A DNA stretch of 64,000 bases from Streptomyces luomodiensis. Its GTDB lineage: Bacteria > Actinomycetota > Actinomycetes > Streptomycetales > Streptomycetaceae. The stretch lies in the NCBI RefSeq assembly GCF_031679605.1, contig NZ_CP117522.1, positions 2,914,001-2,978,000 of the forward strand, given 5' to 3'. Shown here piece after piece: positions 36,906-45,515 of this stretch. The first letter of the stretch is position 1. Each line of letters begins with the position of its first letter. Position numbers and translations under genes: made by a program. Below the pieces are notes generated by a model. The model worked only from the letters and a program-made list of their open reading frames with translations, searched no databases and was not told the origin of the DNA.

Positions 36906-37705
36906 GGCCGTACGCCCAGCCTGCGGTTGTCCAGGACGGCCACGCTGCGCCGTACGGCGGTGACCTCCTCGGTGTCCACCTCCCCGACCAGCAGTCCCGG
37001 CCCCGCGTCCAGCCGCTCCCGTACGGTGCCGTCCGGGCCGATCAGGGCGCTGTGGCCGATACCGGTGGGGGCGGAGGTCGTGGTGGTCCGGCCGGACGCC
37101 GCCGGGTCGGCCTGGCCCACGGCGGCCAGCCATACGGTGGCGTCGAGTGCCCGCGCCCGGGTCAGCAGTTCCCATTGCTCGCGCTTACCGGGTCCCGCGC
37201 CCCAGGAGGCGGGCAGCACGGAGAGCACCGCACCCGCGTCGGCATGCGCCCGGAAGAGCTCGGGGAACCGTACGTCATAGCAGGTGGCCAGGCCGATCCG
37301 GACCCCGTCGAGGTCGAAGGTCACCACCTCCGAGCCCGGGGCCACCGTCTTGGACTCGGCGAAGCCGAAGGCGTCATACAGATGGATCTTGTCGTAGGAG
37401 GTCTCCACTCCCGGGCCGGTGGCCAGCAGGGTGTTGGTCACCCGGCCGTCCGGCGCCGGGGTGAACATCCCGGCCACGACCACCAGCCCGGCATCCTTCG
37501 CGATCTGCCGGACCTCGGTGGCCCAGGGGCCGTCCAGCGGTTCGGCGACCGGTTTCAGCGGGATGCCGAAGCAGGCCATCGCCGCTTCGGGGAACACCAC
37601 CAGACGGGCGCCGGCCTCCGCCGCGCGGTCCGTCTGCTCGCGCAGGAGGGCCAGGTTCTGCTCCGGCTCCGGACCGGTGGTGATCTGGCTCAGTGCGATG
37701 CGCAT
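36902..37705 (-). CDS. nitrilase-superfamily carbon-nitrogen hydrolase
   Basis: 267 residues. The Glu-Lys-Cys catalytic triad is visible: Glu in LVVFPEAAM, Lys in TSYDKIHLYDAFG and Cys in GLATCYDVRFPELFR. The overall pattern (MRIALSQITTGPEPEQNLALL at the start) matches the amidase branch (omega-amidase/Nit-like), not aliphatic nitrilases. It probably hydrolyses an amide or carbamoyl group of a small substrate imported by the neighbouring MFS carrier (inference). ATG 37705 is chosen over a longer frame that lacks conservation. Confidence 0.92.
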   Translation of the reverse strand: MRIALSQITTGPEPEQNLALLREQTDRAAEAGARLVVFPEAAMACFGIPLKPVAEPLDGPWATEVRQIAKDAGLVVVAGMFTPAPDGRVTNTLLATGPGVETSYDKIHLYDAFGFAESKTVAPGSEVVTFDLDGVRIGLATCYDVRFPELFRAHADAGAVLSVLPASWGAGPGKREQWELLTRARALDATVWLAAVGQADPAASGRTTTTSAPTGIGHSALIGPDGTVRERLDAGPGLLVGEVDTEEVTAVRRSVAVLDNRRLGVRP

Positions 37706-37819
37706 CAGGGGTGCGGCCTCTCTTCCATGGGTTGTTGGGTCCACTATGCGCCGTCCGGCGCCACGTGGCGGAGATCGAGTTCCGCCCCGGCCGGGCCGGT
37801 CGCCCGGCCCGGCCCGGCT

Positions 37820-39175
37820 TCAGCCGACCGTGGCGGAGGGGCGGTCCCCGGCCGGCAGCGGCTCCGGTTCCTCCCGCTGAGCACCGGACGCGTCGCGGCC
37901 CAGACACAGTCCGACGACAGTGACGGCGGCCGTGACGGCGATGTAGAGCGCCAGCGGCACCCATGCGTGATAGGTCCCGAGCAGCGTGGTGAAGAGCAGC
38001 GGCGCGATCGCACCGCCGATGATCCCGGCCAGGGTGTAGGCGAGCGAGGAGCCGGTGTAGCGCAGCCGCGGGGAGAACTGCTCGGCGATGAAGGCCGCCT
38101 GCGGCCCGTACATCAGCGAGTGGATCACCAGCGCGCCGATGACCCCGAGGGTGAGCAGCGCCCAATTGCCACCGGCGACCAGGGGGAAGAACAGGAACGG
38201 CCAGACACCGGCGGCCACGGCGGCGCCCCCGTACAGCAGCCGCCGGTTGACGCGGTCCGAGAGCGCCCCGGCCAGGGGGATGAGCACGATCTGCAACGAG
38301 GAGCCGATCAGCACGGCGGTCAGCGCCGACCCCCGTGACATGCCGAGTTCCTCGGTGGCGTAGGTGAGGACGAAGACGGTGAACATCGCGTACAGCACAT
38401 CGGGGGCGACCCGGCTGAGGATCGCGGCGGTCAGCGCCCTCGGCTGGGTGGTGAACACCTCGCGCAGCGGTGCCTCCGGCCGGTCCTGCGCGGCCTCCAT
38501 GGCCTTGAAGACCGGCGTTTCCTCCAGCTTGGCGCGGATCCACAGGCCGAACACCACCAGGGCGCCGGAGAGCAGGAACGCCACCCGCCAGCCCCAGCTG
38601 ATGAACTGGTCTTCCGTCAGCGCCGCGCCCAGCCCGGCCAGGACGCCGTTGGCCAGCAGATTGCCCGCCGGGGGGCCGATCTGTGCGGCGGAGGCGTAGA
38701 AGCCGCGCCGCCGCGGATCGCCGAACTCGCTGGACAGCAGCACCGCACCGCCCCACTCACCGCCGACGCCGACGCCCTGCGCGAAGCGCAGCAGCACCAG
38801 CGCGGCCGGGGCCGCGACGCCGACCGTGGCGTAGGTGGGGAGCAGCCCGATCAGCAGTGTGGCGGCCCCGATGAGCACGAGCGTCGCGATGAGCACCTTC
38901 TTGCGGCCGATGACATCGCCGAGCCGGCCGAAGACGAAGCCGCCCAGCGGCCGGGAGACATAGCCGACGGCGTAGGTGGAGAACGCGAGCAGGGTGCCGG
39001 TGAAGGGGTCCTTGGAGGGGAAGAAGAGGTCGCCGAAGACCAGCGCCGCGGCGGCGGAGTAGACGGCGAAGTCGTACCACTCCAGGGCGGTGCCGGTGAG
39101 GCTGGCGACGAAGGCGCGGCGAACCCCGGACCGGTCGGCCCGGGGCGGCGGTGCGCTGGATGCGGTGTGCTGCAT
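37820..39175 (-). CDS. MFS transporter, metabolite:H+ symporter type
   Basis: 451 residues with 12 predicted transmembrane segments. The N-terminal signature GTALEWYDFAVYSAAAALVFGDLFFP and the loop GGFVFGRLGDVIGRKKVL (RxGDxxGRKxxL) identify the MHS subfamily (ProP, shikimate and citrate carriers). The second-half repeat GALSDRVNRRLLYGG is also present. It is likely an importer of an organic acid or betaine-like compound. ATG 39175 has GAGGA eight bases upstream. It heads the minus-strand operon and is divergent from the DUF2848 gene across the shared operator. A GC hairpin at about 37783-37816 follows its stop. Confidence 0.92.
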   Translation of the reverse strand: MQHTASSAPPPRADRSGVRRAFVASLTGTALEWYDFAVYSAAAALVFGDLFFPSKDPFTGTLLAFSTYAVGYVSRPLGGFVFGRLGDVIGRKKVLIATLVLIGAATLLIGLLPTYATVGVAAPAALVLLRFAQGVGVGGEWGGAVLLSSEFGDPRRRGFYASAAQIGPPAGNLLANGVLAGLGAALTEDQFISWGWRVAFLLSGALVVFGLWIRAKLEETPVFKAMEAAQDRPEAPLREVFTTQPRALTAAILSRVAPDVLYAMFTVFVLTYATEELGMSRGSALTAVLIGSSLQIVLIPLAGALSDRVNRRLLYGGAAVAAGVWPFLFFPLVAGGNWALLTLGVIGALVIHSLMYGPQAAFIAEQFSPRLRYTGSSLAYTLAGIIGGAIAPLLFTTLLGTYHAWVPLALYIAVTAAVTVVGLCLGRDASGAQREEPEPLPAGDRPSATVG

Positions 39176-39251
39176 GTTCCGTCCTCGAGGTGGTGCGTGA
39201 GGTTGACGGGGGTGGTGCGGTGAGGGGCCAGGGTAAGCGCTCGACCTTCCG

Positions 39252-39279
39252 GCATACTTGTTGTATACCAAGCGTATGC
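39252..39279. promoter_or_regulatory. 28-bp composite operator, GCATAC-N5-GTATAC-N5-GTATGC
   Basis: Three half-site blocks at 39252-39257, 39263-39268 and 39274-39279, all with five-base spacers. The outer blocks are perfect complements and the central GTATAC is itself palindromic, so the whole site is symmetric. It lies in the spacer between the divergent MFS and DUF2848 genes (77 bases from the MFS start). The right two-thirds recur before the GntR gene at 35864. Confidence 0.78.
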
Positions 39280-39309
39280 GCAACCCCTCTGGAGGAAGTT
39301 AACCGCTTC

Positions 39310-39354
39310 GAAACCGCGGAAACCGCGGAAACCGCGGAAACCGTAGAAATCGCA
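39310..39354. repeat. five 9-bp tandem repeats (GAAACCGCG)
   Basis: GAAACCGCG is repeated three times exactly from 39310, followed by GAAACCGTA and GAAATCGCA. It sits between the operator and the DUF2848 start codon, in the probable 5' leader of that gene. Read in one frame it codes Glu-Thr-Ala repeats, but no gene is supported there. Confidence 0.9.
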
Positions 39355-39413
39355 CTCGAATCCACACACAGCAACCGCACATCGCCCCACCGCGCCCTTG
39401 GAGAGCACCACCC

Positions 39414-40136
39414 ATGACCACGCAGCCGTCGCAGCCCTCACAGCCCGCCCAGCCCTCGCTCACCTTCGAGCTCCCCGATGGCTCCCTCCAGCAGGTGCGG
39501 GTCACCCAGGTGCTCAACGCGGGCTACGCCGGACGCAGCCAGGAGGACGTGGCCGCCCATGTCGCCGAGCTCGCCGAGCTGGGCGTGCCCGCACCCTCCG
39601 TGACGCCCGCCCTCTACCCGGTCTCCCCCTACCTCGCCCAGCAGACCGGCCGGGTCAGCGTCCAGCACGCCCGCACCTCGGGCGAGGCCGAGTGGGCGCT
39701 GGTCGTGGCCGCGGACGGGGAGCTGCTGCTGACGGCCGCCTGCGACCACACCGACCGGGCCCTGGAGGTCCACGGCGTGGCCTGGAGCAAGAACGCGGCC
39801 CCCGATGTGCTCGCCGCCCGCGCCTGGCGGCTGGCCGATGTGGCACCCCGCCTCGACGATCTGACCCTCCGCGCCTGGGTCACCCACGACGGCACCGAGA
39901 CGGAGGTGCAGAGCGGCACCCTGGCCGAGCTGCTGCCCCCCGCCTACTGGGTCGAGGTGCTGCGCGAACGCGGTGACCTGGTGCCCGGGACCGTGCTGAT
40001 CTCCGGCACCATCCCGATGGCCGAGGGCGTGGACCAGTTCGCCGAGCGGTGGCGGGTGGAGCTGGGCGACCCGGCCACCGGCGAGACCATCGAATGCGCC
40101 TACGACGTGGTCCCGCTGCCCGAGCCGATCGGCTGA
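39414..40136 (+). CDS. DUF2848 family protein
   Basis: 240 residues. I recognise the DUF2848 pattern: N-terminal beta strands (LTFELPDG, QVRVTQVLNAGYAGRSQEDVAAHVAELAELGVPAPSVTPALYPV), the central ACDHTDRALEVHGVAWSKNAAPDVLA with conserved Asp-His, and the C-terminal LVPGTVLISGTIPM followed by FAERWRVELGDP. The GTxxSGT-like strand recalls fumarylacetoacetate-hydrolase folds, which would fit an enzyme acting on a 2-oxo or enol acid (inference). Function is undescribed. ATG 39414 is preceded by GGAGAG. It is divergent from the MFS carrier. Confidence 0.85.
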   Translation: MTTQPSQPSQPAQPSLTFELPDGSLQQVRVTQVLNAGYAGRSQEDVAAHVAELAELGVPAPSVTPALYPVSPYLAQQTGRVSVQHARTSGEAEWALVVAADGELLLTAACDHTDRALEVHGVAWSKNAAPDVLAARAWRLADVAPRLDDLTLRAWVTHDGTETEVQSGTLAELLPPAYWVEVLRERGDLVPGTVLISGTIPMAEGVDQFAERWRVELGDPATGETIECAYDVVPLPEPIG

Positions 40137-40140
40137 GACC

Positions 40141-40263
40141 GGCCGCACCCGGATCGTCCGGGGCCGGCCGCACCCGGATCATCCCGGACCGGCCGCACCC
40201 GAATCGCCCGGGACCGGCCGCACCAAGGCCGTCCGCCGTACGCCCCTCGGGGTCGTACGGCGG
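40141..40263. repeat. 25-bp tandem repeat followed by a terminator hairpin
   Basis: Units starting GGCCGCACC recur at 40141, 40166, 40191 and 40216 (period exactly 25), starting four bases after the DUF2848 stop. Directly after, CCGCCGTACG (40233-40242) and its complement (40254-40263) form a hairpin whose loop can itself pair (CCCC/GGGG). It would end both convergent genes. Confidence 0.85.
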
Positions 40264-40307
40264 GCGGCCTTCGCCGATGTGCGGCGGTGGGGTGGTTCAG
40301 CGTCCGG

Positions 40308-40748
40308 TCAGGTCTCCCTGCCCTTCCGCATCACCATGCCGGCTGCGATCAGCCCGAACAGGCAGGTGATAGCGCCGACGACGACATTGTTCACGATCAT
40401 CCCGGCATCAGGACCCCGGGCGACCACCCAGGGGGAGATGATCATCCACACACCGATCGCGGACATGGCCCAGCACAGGCTGTACATCCTCCTCGGTGCC
40501 GTGGTGAGTCCGAGCCCCAGCAGGGCGACGGTGACACCGAGAATGAGGTTGTTGACCATGAGGTTGGGGCTAGTGCCCGAGAAGTGCACCACCCATGGAG
40601 AGATGGCGAAGTACAGACCGGCGAGAAGCACCGGCCCGTCGAGGAAGACAACGTCCCGCGCGTCCATCATGCGGGCGTAGCGCTCCCGCATCTCGGACAC
40701 GTCGGGGTGGCCCGTAAGATCACCTCTCGCGCGTGAGACGTCGGCCAT
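40308..40748 (-). CDS. SPW-repeat membrane protein
   Basis: 146 residues. Two SPW repeats, each a pair of transmembrane helices with the Ser-Pro-Trp signature: FAISPWVVHFSG followed by LMVNNLILGVTVALLGLGL, and MIISPWVVARGPDAGMIVNNVVVGAITCLFGLIAAG. The N-terminal 45 residues are soluble (MADVSRARGDLTGHPDVSEMRERYARMMD). ATG 40748 has GGAGG upstream. The family is unassigned. It is divergent from the LAL regulator gene. Confidence 0.92.
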   Translation of the reverse strand: MADVSRARGDLTGHPDVSEMRERYARMMDARDVVFLDGPVLLAGLYFAISPWVVHFSGTSPNLMVNNLILGVTVALLGLGLTTAPRRMYSLCWAMSAIGVWMIISPWVVARGPDAGMIVNNVVVGAITCLFGLIAAGMVMRKGRET

Positions 40749-40929
40749 TCGACTCGCCTCCTTCGATCCATGCAAGTCTGACCGCGCAGTGCGGTAAAAA
40801 CACCGCACCACCATTGTGCGCCTCGCCTTGGTTTATAGGTAGATGTCGGATTCGTGGTCGATGGCGTACGGTTCGCCATCGGCCGCCGTACGGGCACGCG
40901 CACAGGAGGCAGGGGAGGGGGCGAGGCCC

Positions 40930-43872
40930 GTGGAGCGGTACGGCGAACAGCCGGAACCCGTGGTCGGACGCGGTGAGCTGCTGGCACGAGGGCGTGAACA
41001 GCTGGCCCGGGGCGGCAGCCTGCTGCTTCCCGGTCCCGCCGGGATCGGCAAGTCCACCGTGCTGCGGGCACTCGCCGCCGAGGGCGCGGACGGCGGGCGG
41101 CGGCTCGTGCTGCGCTGCTCACCGACCGAGTCGGAGAGTCAACTGCCGTTCCTGTCCCTCATCGATCTGCTGGGACCGGTGGCCGACGAGGCGTCCGGCG
41201 CGCTGCCCGCCGCGCAGCGCGCCGTCCTGGACGCGGCGCTCACCGGGCGGCGCGGCCCGGCCGACCACCACGACGGACTGGCGCTGCGGCTGGCCGTGCT
41301 GTCGGTGCTCCGGACGCTGGCCGGGCGGGCGCCGGTACTGCTGGTGGCCGACGATCTCCAGTGGATGGACGCGCCCAGCCGGGAGTTGCTGGCGTTCGCG
41401 GCCCGCCGGGCGGGCGGACTGCCGCTGCGGATGATCGCGGCGGTACGGACCGGCGCCCCCGGGACGGACCGCGTCGACCCGGACCCGCCGACGGACGCCG
41501 GGCACCACTCCCCGGACCACCCCCGCAGCCGCCCCCTGGACCGCTCCTTCGGCCGGCCCCTCGGCCACCTCGCAGCGGAGACGGGCGGCATCGACCACTT
41601 TCTACGCGCGTTACCCCCGCCCGCGCTCGTCCTGCCCGTCCCACCGCTCACCTATCCGCAGACGGCCGCGCTGCTCTCGGCGCGACGCCACGGAAGACCC
41701 GCGGACCTGCCCGGTTCCGTGGTCCGGGAGATCCATCGCACCAGCGCGGGCAATCCCTTCTACGCCCTCGAACTGAGCCGCGCCCTGGCCGAGTCGGGGA
41801 CCCTGCCGCGCCCCTGCGACCCCCTCCCGGTGCCCACCGGGCTGCGCGCCCTGGTCCTCGACCGGCTGCGCGCCCCCGCCCCCGGCACCCGGGAGACCCT
41901 GCTGCTGGCCAGCGCCGCCGCCCGCCCCACCCTCGCGCTGCTGCGGGCGGCCGGGCGCCCGGACGCCGAGGCGGAGCTGGCCGAGGCCGCCGCGCTGGGC
42001 CTCGTGGACGGCGAGACGGAGCCGGTGGTGCGGTTCACGCATCCGCTGGTCTCCGCCACCCTGTACGCCGCCGCCGGGCCCCGCGAACGGCGCGGTGCGC
42101 ACGCCGCCCTCGCCGCCGCCTCCACCGACCTCATCGAGCGGGCCCGCCATCTGGCGCTGGCCGCCCCCGGCCGCGACGAGCGGGTGGCCCGCACCCTCGC
42201 CGGGGCGGCCGCCGTGGCCCGGGAGCGCGGGGCGCCCGCGGCGGCCGCCCGGCTCGGGTTGCTCGCCGCCGACCGCACCCCGTCCGAGGCGGCACCCGCC
42301 GCCCACGCCCGGCGGCTGGTGGCGGCCGAGGACGCGCTGGTCGCGGGCGAACCGGAGGTGGCCCGCAGCATCGCGCACGAGGTGCTCGCCGAGTCCGTAC
42401 GCCCCGCCGACCGGGTGCGCGCCTGGATCGCCGTGATCGACTCCGCCGGGCAGGCCATGGCGGACGTGGACGACGTCTTCCCGCAGGCGCTCGCCGACGC
42501 GGACGGCGATCCGCGGCTGCTGGCACCGCTGCACTACCAACTGTCCTGGCGGGCCCTGCTGGTCCTCGGCTCGCTGCCGCGGGCCCGTGCCGAGGCCGCC
42601 GAGGCCGCGCGGCTCGCGGCCCTCGCCGAAGACCGCCGCACCGAGCTGCTCGCGCTGTCCTTCCAGGCGCTGGCCGAGACACTGATGGGCCACCGGGACG
42701 CCGAACAGACCCTGGCCAGAGCCCTCGCCGAGCCCCAGGACCCCCATGTGGCCCGCGACCACAACGGCCCCGGTCACACCCGCTTCCGCTGCCTGCTGAT
42801 GAGCGATCGGCTGGACGAGGCGCGGGCCGTCGTCGGGACGCTGGTCCGGCTGGCCGAGCGGAGCGGGGCCGTGGAGAGCCGCATCCTGTTCCTGCGCGGG
42901 CTCGCCGAGACGGAGCTGCGGGCCGGCCGCTGCGCCCACGCCCTCGAACTGGCCCACCGCAGCCTGCGGCTGGCGCGCGACGCCGGGATCGGCGAGGGCC
43001 CCGCCCTCCAGCTCACGGCGCTCGCGGAGGCGGCGGGCGGCAGCGTGGCACGCGCCCTGACGCTGGCCCAGGAGGCGGTGGACAGCGCCGAGGAGGACGG
43101 CGATCTGCTCTATCTCGCCCGCCATCTGTACGCGCTGGGCCACGCCCGGCTGGTGTGCGGCGACGCCGAGGGCGCGGTGACGGCGCTGCGGCGGGTACGG
43201 GAACTGGAGCGCGGGCAGGGCGTGATGGACCCGGCGCGCGGCCGCTGGCAGGGCGATCTGGCCGAGGCCCTGGTGGGCACCGGCCAACTCGCGGAGGCCG
43301 CCCAGGTGATCGAGTCCACCCGGGCGTCGGCGACCCGGCTGGGGCGCGGCGGGGTGCTGGCCGTGCTGGCCCGCGCGCAGGCGCTGGTGACGGCCGCGCA
43401 CGGCGATCCGGGAAAGGCGGCGGGCGCGCTGCGCGCGGCGGGCGACCGACTCGGCGGGCTCGGCTACCGGGTCGAGGAGGGGCGCTGCGCACTGGCGCTG
43501 GCCCGGGTGGAGCTGGGCCGTGGGGAGGTGGCGGCGGCCCGTACCGCCCTGGAGGCGGCGGCCCGGATCTTCCGGCGCGCCCGCGCCCACCCCTGGCTGG
43601 AGCGGACGACGGCCGAACTCGCCGCCGTACCGGCCGGGTCGGCGCCGCCCGCGGCCGGTGTGACGGCGCGGCCACGGCTGTTGGACACCCTCGCCGAGAC
43701 CGAGCGCCGGGTCGCCACGCTCGTCCTGGAGGGGGCGACCAACCGGGAGATCGCCGCCCGGCTGTTCATCAGCGTCAAGACCGTCGAGGCGACGCTGACG
43801 CGGGTCTATCGAAAACTGGGGATCCGATCGCGGGTCGACATCGTCAGACTCGCGACGGACGGCGGCACGTGA
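40930..43872 (+). CDS. LuxR-family ATP-binding regulator (LAL type)
   Basis: 980 residues. An N-terminal AAA/NTPase has the P-loop GPAGIGKST near residue 35 and Walker B VLLVADDLQWMD. A long TPR-like Ala/Arg/Leu-rich middle follows, and a C-terminal LuxR HTH (about 917-975: LAETERRVATLVLEGATNREIAARLFISVKTVEATLTRVYRKLGI). LAL regulators typically activate secondary metabolism or sugar-utilisation operons in response to a ligand. The target here is unknown, and the trypsin gene downstream is one possibility. GTG 40930 is chosen because GGGGAGGGGGCGAGG precedes it. ATG 40843 would add 29 residues without a ribosome-binding site. Confidence 0.92.
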   Translation: MERYGEQPEPVVGRGELLARGREQLARGGSLLLPGPAGIGKSTVLRALAAEGADGGRRLVLRCSPTESESQLPFLSLIDLLGPVADEASGALPAAQRAVLDAALTGRRGPADHHDGLALRLAVLSVLRTLAGRAPVLLVADDLQWMDAPSRELLAFAARRAGGLPLRMIAAVRTGAPGTDRVDPDPPTDAGHHSPDHPRSRPLDRSFGRPLGHLAAETGGIDHFLRALPPPALVLPVPPLTYPQTAALLSARRHGRPADLPGSVVREIHRTSAGNPFYALELSRALAESGTLPRPCDPLPVPTGLRALVLDRLRAPAPGTRETLLLASAAARPTLALLRAAGRPDAEAELAEAAALGLVDGETEPVVRFTHPLVSATLYAAAGPRERRGAHAALAAASTDLIERARHLALAAPGRDERVARTLAGAAAVARERGAPAAAARLGLLAADRTPSEAAPAAHARRLVAAEDALVAGEPEVARSIAHEVLAESVRPADRVRAWIAVIDSAGQAMADVDDVFPQALADADGDPRLLAPLHYQLSWRALLVLGSLPRARAEAAEAARLAALAEDRRTELLALSFQALAETLMGHRDAEQTLARALAEPQDPHVARDHNGPGHTRFRCLLMSDRLDEARAVVGTLVRLAERSGAVESRILFLRGLAETELRAGRCAHALELAHRSLRLARDAGIGEGPALQLTALAEAAGGSVARALTLAQEAVDSAEEDGDLLYLARHLYALGHARLVCGDAEGAVTALRRVRELERGQGVMDPARGRWQGDLAEALVGTGQLAEAAQVIESTRASATRLGRGGVLAVLARAQALVTAAHGDPGKAAGALRAAGDRLGGLGYRVEEGRCALALARVELGRGEVAAARTALEAAARIFRRARAHPWLERTTAELAAVPAGSAPPAAGVTARPRLLDTLAETERRVATLVLEGATNREIAARLFISVKTVEATLTRVYRKLGIRSRVDIVRLATDGGT

Positions 43873-43993
43873 GGACGCGCGGCGGCCGCGAGGCCCCGGC
43901 GGCGGCACCTCAGGGCGCGATGAGGGACAAGGCGACGCGAGGGTGGCGCGACCGCACGGGTAACGGCCGTGTGAAACGGGTTTATTGACGGGG

Positions 43994-44013
43994 CATAGGG
44001 GGTTTTCCCTATG
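43994..44013. promoter_or_regulatory. inverted repeat upstream of the trypsin gene
   Basis: CATAGGG (43994-44000) and CCCTATG (44007-44013) are perfectly complementary across GGTTTT. It follows TTTATTGACGG, giving a local AT-rich patch about 150 bases before the start codon in the 287-bp gap after the LAL gene. It is a candidate regulator site or promoter element. The rest of the gap shows no gene. Confidence 0.5.
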
Positions 44014-44159
44014 GCCCCGATCGAGGGCCGACCCTCATTGGGCGGGTGGCGGACGGCTCTTAGCGTGTAGCCGCCGTCGGCGACGGGCCACGTCGCCGGC
44101 CGGCTGTGCTCCGCTTCCGGTTCCGGTTTCCCCCACTCCTCGAAGCCCTGGAGAGAAGC

Positions 44160-44948
44160 ATGTTCTTCAAGCTCCCCCGCCGCGCCGCGCTCGCCGCCGC
44201 CGCCGTCGCCACGGCCGCCTCCCTCGCCGGTGTGCTGACCGGCACCGCGCAGGCCGCTCCGCAGCCCATCGTGGGCGGTTCGACGACCACGACCACCGCG
44301 TACCCGTACGTCATGCAGATCACCGACGCCTCGCAGAACCAGTTCTGCGGCGGCACGCTGGTCTCGCCGACCAAGGTCGTGACCGCGGCCCACTGCATGG
44401 TGGGCGAGACCACCAGCAGCGTCCGGGTGGTCGGCGGCCGCACCTATCTCAACGGCACCAACGGCACGGTGAGCAGAGTCAGCAAGATCTGGATCAACCC
44501 GTCGTACAGCGACGCCACCAACGGCGACGACGTGGCCGTGCTGACGCTCTCCACGTCCATGCCGTACACCACGCTGCCGTATGTGTCGTCCTCCGAGACC
44601 GGGGTGTACGCCGCGGGCACCACCGCCCGCATCCTCGGCTGGGGCACCACCAGGTCCGGCGGCTCCTCCTCCAACCAGCTGCGCACGGCCACCGTCCCGA
44701 CCGTGTCCGACTCCAGCTGCAGCAGCTCGTACGGCTCCGACTACATAGCCTCCGACATGGTCTGCGCCGGGTACCCCGAGGGCGGCGTGGACACCTGTCA
44801 GGGCGACAGCGGCGGCCCGCTGATCATCAACGGCAAGCTGGCGGGCATCACGTCCTGGGGCAACGGCTGCGCCCTGGCCGGCTACCCCGGTGTCTACACC
44901 CGGCTGACCACCTTCTCCTCACTGGTGTCGGCCCAGGTCAACTCCTGA
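44160..44948 (+). CDS. secreted trypsin-like serine protease (S1A)
   Basis: 262 residues. The signal peptide (MFFKLPRRAALAAAAVATAASLAGVLTGTAQA) is followed by the short propeptide APQP and the mature N-terminus IVGG. The catalytic triad is His in VVTAAHCM, Asp in NGDDVAVLTLS and Ser in CQGDSGGPLI. DTCQGDSGGP places Asp at the S1 position expected for Arg/Lys specificity, as in S. griseus trypsin, which it closely resembles. Six Cys would give three disulfides. ATG 44160 is preceded by GGAGAGAAGC. It acts outside the cell, probably in nutrition or processing of other exoenzymes. Confidence 0.95.
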   Translation: MFFKLPRRAALAAAAVATAASLAGVLTGTAQAAPQPIVGGSTTTTTAYPYVMQITDASQNQFCGGTLVSPTKVVTAAHCMVGETTSSVRVVGGRTYLNGTNGTVSRVSKIWINPSYSDATNGDDVAVLTLSTSMPYTTLPYVSSSETGVYAAGTTARILGWGTTRSGGSSSNQLRTATVPTVSDSSCSSSYGSDYIASDMVCAGYPEGGVDTCQGDSGGPLIINGKLAGITSWGNGCALAGYPGVYTRLTTFSSLVSAQVNS

Positions 44949-44953
44949 CCGGC

Positions 44954-44999
44954 CGGCCGCCCGCGGGGACGTCGCGGAACGCGTCCCCGCGGGCGGCCG
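44954..44999. terminator. terminator between the trypsin and isomerase genes
   Basis: Perfect 18-base arms (44954-44971 and 44982-44999) with a 10-base loop, starting six bases after the protease stop. It serves both convergent genes. Confidence 0.92.
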
Positions 45000-45009
45000 C
45001 ACGCGTCCG

Positions 45010-45381
45010 TCAGGCCGGATGCGCCACCTCGTGCTTCTGGTAGCAGTCACGGTCGAGATCGCGCACATCGACGGTGGTCTGCACGGTCAGTCCCGGCACG
45101 GGCGACACATGGGCGCGGACCACCTCCAGGACGGCGGCGGACAGCTCCCGCTTGGTCTCGGCGTCCCGCCCGGACAGGATGGACACCTCGACATGGATCA
45201 TGGCGAGGCCCGGGGCGCCGTCCGCCAGAAAGGCGTCCTCCACCCGCCGGAAGCGGGTCTTGCAGCCCGCCACCGCCGTGTCGACGGTCTTGGCGATCAC
45301 CGGGTGCAGGGCGGCACCGAAGCCGGGACGGTCGAAGGCGTCGGTCAGGGTGTCGGAGTATTCGACGACGATATGCGGCAT
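45010..45381 (-). CDS. 5-carboxymethyl-2-hydroxymuconate isomerase-like protein
   Basis: 123 residues of the tautomerase superfamily (CHMI/HpaF type). The catalytic N-terminal Pro follows Met (MPHIVVEYSDTL). Other marks are CKTRFRRVEDAFLADG, MIHVEVSILSGRDAETKRELSAAVLEVVRAHV and the end VQTTVDVRDLDRDCYQKH. In homoprotocatechuate degradation CHMI converts the hydroxymuconate intermediate. No other gene of that pathway is adjacent, so the role here is uncertain. ATG 45381; it converges with the protease gene. Confidence 0.9.
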   Translation of the reverse strand: MPHIVVEYSDTLTDAFDRPGFGAALHPVIAKTVDTAVAGCKTRFRRVEDAFLADGAPGLAMIHVEVSILSGRDAETKRELSAAVLEVVRAHVSPVPGLTVQTTVDVRDLDRDCYQKHEVAHPA

Positions 45382-45515
45382 GTGCGTGCGCTCCTCAAGG
45401 GGTACGCGGCGGCCTGGGGCACTCCCGCGTGGGGCCTCTTAACGTGGGCATCGTCGCACTTCTTCGTTCTCCGCGGCCGAGCGCCCCGGGCCCGGTATCT
45501 GCTTCAATAGGGGGC

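Noticed and set aside
37783..37816. GC-only hairpin between the MFS and nitrilase genes as a strong terminator
   Set aside because: It is within a presumed operon and is simple GGCC-rich sequence that folds many ways. It could attenuate transcription but is not listed as a separate terminator.
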